In this document: positions 62,451 to 64,000 of the stretch, piece after piece
Position numbering within the stretch: the stretch's first letter is position 1
Layout: the number at the start of each line of letters is the position of its first letter
Assembly: GCF_000383875.1 (NCBI RefSeq)
Contig: NZ_KB912880.1
Location: forward strand, 238,642-302,641
DNA length: 64,000 bases
DNA from: Caldibacillus debilis DSM 16016
GTDB taxonomy: Bacteria > Bacillota > Bacilli > Bacillales > Caldibacillaceae
Reading direction: 5' to 3'
Program-made: the position numbers and the translations under genes
The notes under the pieces: generated by a model
What the model was told of the DNA's origin: nothing
Seen by the model: only the letters and a program-made list of their open reading frames with translations
The model's database searches: none

Positions 62451-63999
62451 GGCTGATCCCCTCCTTGAACCCGTTGGCGAAATCGAGCATGGAAGACAGG
62501 TTTTCCAATTTGATCCGGGCTTCCCCTTCCGATGTGGAATGGACGAGGGCGTCCTGCAGATAATCCTGGAACGGTCCCGCATCCAGCTTCATTAAAATGT
62601 CGTCCAGCTCGCCGATGACTCTTTCAAAGATTTTAATCTTTTCATATAACAGGTTTACCATATGCTCTTCGATCGTATCTTTGACGGCGAAATTGTAAAT
62701 GACCACGTCCTTCTCCTGGCCGACCCGGTGGATCCGGCCGATCCTTTGCTCCAGGCGCATCGGATTCCAGGGAAGGTCAAAGTTGATGATGTGGCGGCAA
62801 AATTGCAGATTGATTCCCTCGCCGCCGGCTTCCGTGGAGATGAATACCTGGGCGTGGTTTTGAAACAGCTCCTTCATCCAGTCCTTTTTTCCCCGTTTGA
62901 ATCCGCCCCGGTAAGGAACGGACGAGATGCCGTGCCGCTTGAAAAACCATTGCAGATAGAGCTGGGTCGCCCGGTATTCGGTAAAGAGGATCACTTTTTC
63001 GCCGATCTGTCCGATGAGTTCCAACGCCTTTTCCGCCTTGGAATTGACCCGGATTCTGCCCATTTTGTCGACGATCTCCCGGAATTTTTCCTGGAGATCG
63101 GCAGGAGGCGGGTCCAGCTTTCGCCACAGGTTTTTCAAGGATACATAAACCGCCTCCCGGCTGCTGCACGCCTCCCTTAACAGCGTGATTGCCGGAAAGG
63201 CATGGGGGGAAAGTTCCGAACGGAATTCGGAGAGGGCCTGGTACAGGTCTTGTTCCTCCCGGGAAAAATCGAGCCAGATGTTTTCCACCCGGCGCTTCGG
63301 CCAGCGGATATGGGTATCCTCCCTCCGGTTTCTGACCATCACCTTTCTCACCAGTTCCTTCAAGCGGATGTCGTTCGCGATGTCATTCTTTCTTTTAAAT
63401 TTCCCCAGAAATTCGGAATAGGTGCCCAAATGGCCGGGTTTCAGCAAGGTGACGAGATGGAAGATTTCTTCCGCTTTATTTTGGATCGGAGTCGCCGTCA
63501 AAAGGAGGCAAAATTTTTTGTTCAAACTTTGGACGAAGGCATAGTTTTTCGTTTTATGGTTTTTTAGCTTATGCGCCTCGTCGACGATGACGAAGTCGTA
63601 GCGCTGTTTGAGTATGATTTCCCGATGGGGGCTTTTTTTCGCCGTATCCAGGGAACAGACGATGATATCCTCCCCTTCCCAGTTGTAGGCCTTTTTCGGA
63701 GCGACGGCCGGGATAAAAAATTTCTGGTTCAGCTCGCTTACCCACTGGGTCACCAAGGAGGCGGGGACGAGGATGAGCACTTTTTTCGCCAGTCCCCGGA
63801 TCAGGTATTCTTTCAGGATCAGTCCCGCCTCGATCGTTTTCCCCAAACCGACCTCATCGGCCAGGATCGCCCGCCCGTTCATCTTTTCGACAACGGTTTT
63901 CGCGGTCTCCAGCTGATGGGGAAGGGGCTTGAGATGGGGAAGAAAAGCGGGGGCGGCCAAACCGGTAAATTCCCCGATGAGGAACCGGTTCGCGCAATC
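62419..63999 (-). CDS. yqhH: SNF2-family DEAD/H helicase YqhH (5' end beyond the window)
   Basis: The visible 526 residues cover nearly the whole SNF2 ATPase: motif I DEVGLGKTIEAGL, motif II VIVDEAHKLKN, motif III LLLTATPIQN, and in the second lobe STEAGGEGINLQFC and RIGRIHRVGQEKDV. These RapA-like helicases remodel DNA- or RNA-polymerase complexes. The precise role of YqhH is not known. The frame is open to the window edge without a start, so an N-terminal segment of several dozen residues is missing. Confidence 0.93.
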   Translation of the reverse strand, partial: DCANRFLIGEFTGLAAPAFLPHLKPLPHQLETAKTVVEKMNGRAILADEVGLGKTIEAGLILKEYLIRGLAKKVLILVPASLVTQWVSELNQKFFIPAVAPKKAYNWEGEDIIVCSLDTAKKSPHREIILKQRYDFVIVDEAHKLKNHKTKNYAFVQSLNKKFCLLLTATPIQNKAEEIFHLVTLLKPGHLGTYSEFLGKFKRKNDIANDIRLKELVRKVMVRNRREDTHIRWPKRRVENIWLDFSREEQDLYQALSEFRSELSPHAFPAITLLREACSSREAVYVSLKNLWRKLDPPPADLQEKFREIVDKMGRIRVNSKAEKALELIGQIGEKVILFTEYRATQLYLQWFFKRHGISSVPYRGGFKRGKKDWMKELFQNHAQVFISTEAGGEGINLQFCRHIINFDLPWNPMRLEQRIGRIHRVGQEKDVVIYNFAVKDTIEEHMVNLLYEKIKIFERVIGELDDILMKLDAGPFQDYLQDALVHSTSEGEARIKLENLSSMLDFANGFKEGISREAAGNPPVS

Positions 64000-64000
64000 A

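Overview
The window is chromosomal DNA from a thermophile-like, moderately GC-rich member of the Bacillaceae (Caldibacillus/Geobacillus-like). The evidence is gene order: from position 1 to about 52,500 and again from 56,600 to the end it follows the Bacillus subtilis yqf-yqg-comG-yqh segment almost gene by gene. Typical Firmicute regulation (SD-driven GTG/TTG starts, T-box, Zur box, cre-like site) and high protein similarity to that segment support this. The species assignment is an inference.

Layout. 1-11.9 kb: pgpH(end)-ybeY-dgkA-cdd-era-yqzL-recO, then a T-box-controlled glyQS, ccpN-ppsR, and the macromolecular-synthesis pair dnaG-rpoD. 12-18.9 kb: an acyl-CoA dehydrogenase with a cre-like site, cccA, trmK-yqfO, ispH (minus), yqfQ, nfo, yqfT. 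19-25.2 kb: zinc uptake (znuC-znuB-zur) behind a Zur-box promoter, yqfX, ispG-yqfZ (minus), yqgB and yqgC (divergent). 25.3-29.7 kb: sodA, the class B PBP gene pbpA, and directly behind its terminator a truncated group II intron-like element. 29.2-32.3 kb: yqzC-yqzD, an orphan gene and a frameshifted SDR gene. 32.8-41 kb: rpmG, yqgN, a DUF92 gene, a yqgO-like gene, rhomboid yqgP, an orphan, yqgQ-glcK, yqgS (LTA synthase). 41.2-46.9 kb: a LacI regulator plus a complete CUT1 sugar ABC transporter, which interrupts the yqgS-yqgT order and has two perfect 12-bp palindromic operators. 46.9-53.4 kb: yqgT, yqgU, a frameshifted AT-rich rhomboid gene, yqgW, yqgX, yqgY and a cysteine-rich HTH regulator.

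53.5-56.5 kb is an accessory insertion. It starts at an intact tRNA-Gln and ends at a degenerate copy of the same tRNA half, in the same orientation, with a serine-recombinase N-terminal remnant just inside the right boundary. Its cargo is AT-rich: a DUF2975 membrane protein with an Xre regulator (preceded by a repeated candidate operator) and a DUF817 protein. 56.6-64 kb: the competence pseudopilus operon comGA-comGG, then aroK, yqzE, and on the minus strand yqhG and the 5'-truncated SNF2 helicase yqhH.

Functional themes are translation and genome maintenance (era, recO, dnaG, nfo, glyQS, trmK, rpmG), isoprenoid synthesis (ispG, ispH), envelope construction (dgkA, pbpA, yqgS, yqgT), metal and sugar uptake, and DNA uptake (comG). 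I found no CRISPR array and no clearly new multi-gene system. The items most worth a second look are the tRNA-Gln-bounded island, the intron remnant behind the pbpA terminator, and the LacI/CUT1 insertion with its paired operators.
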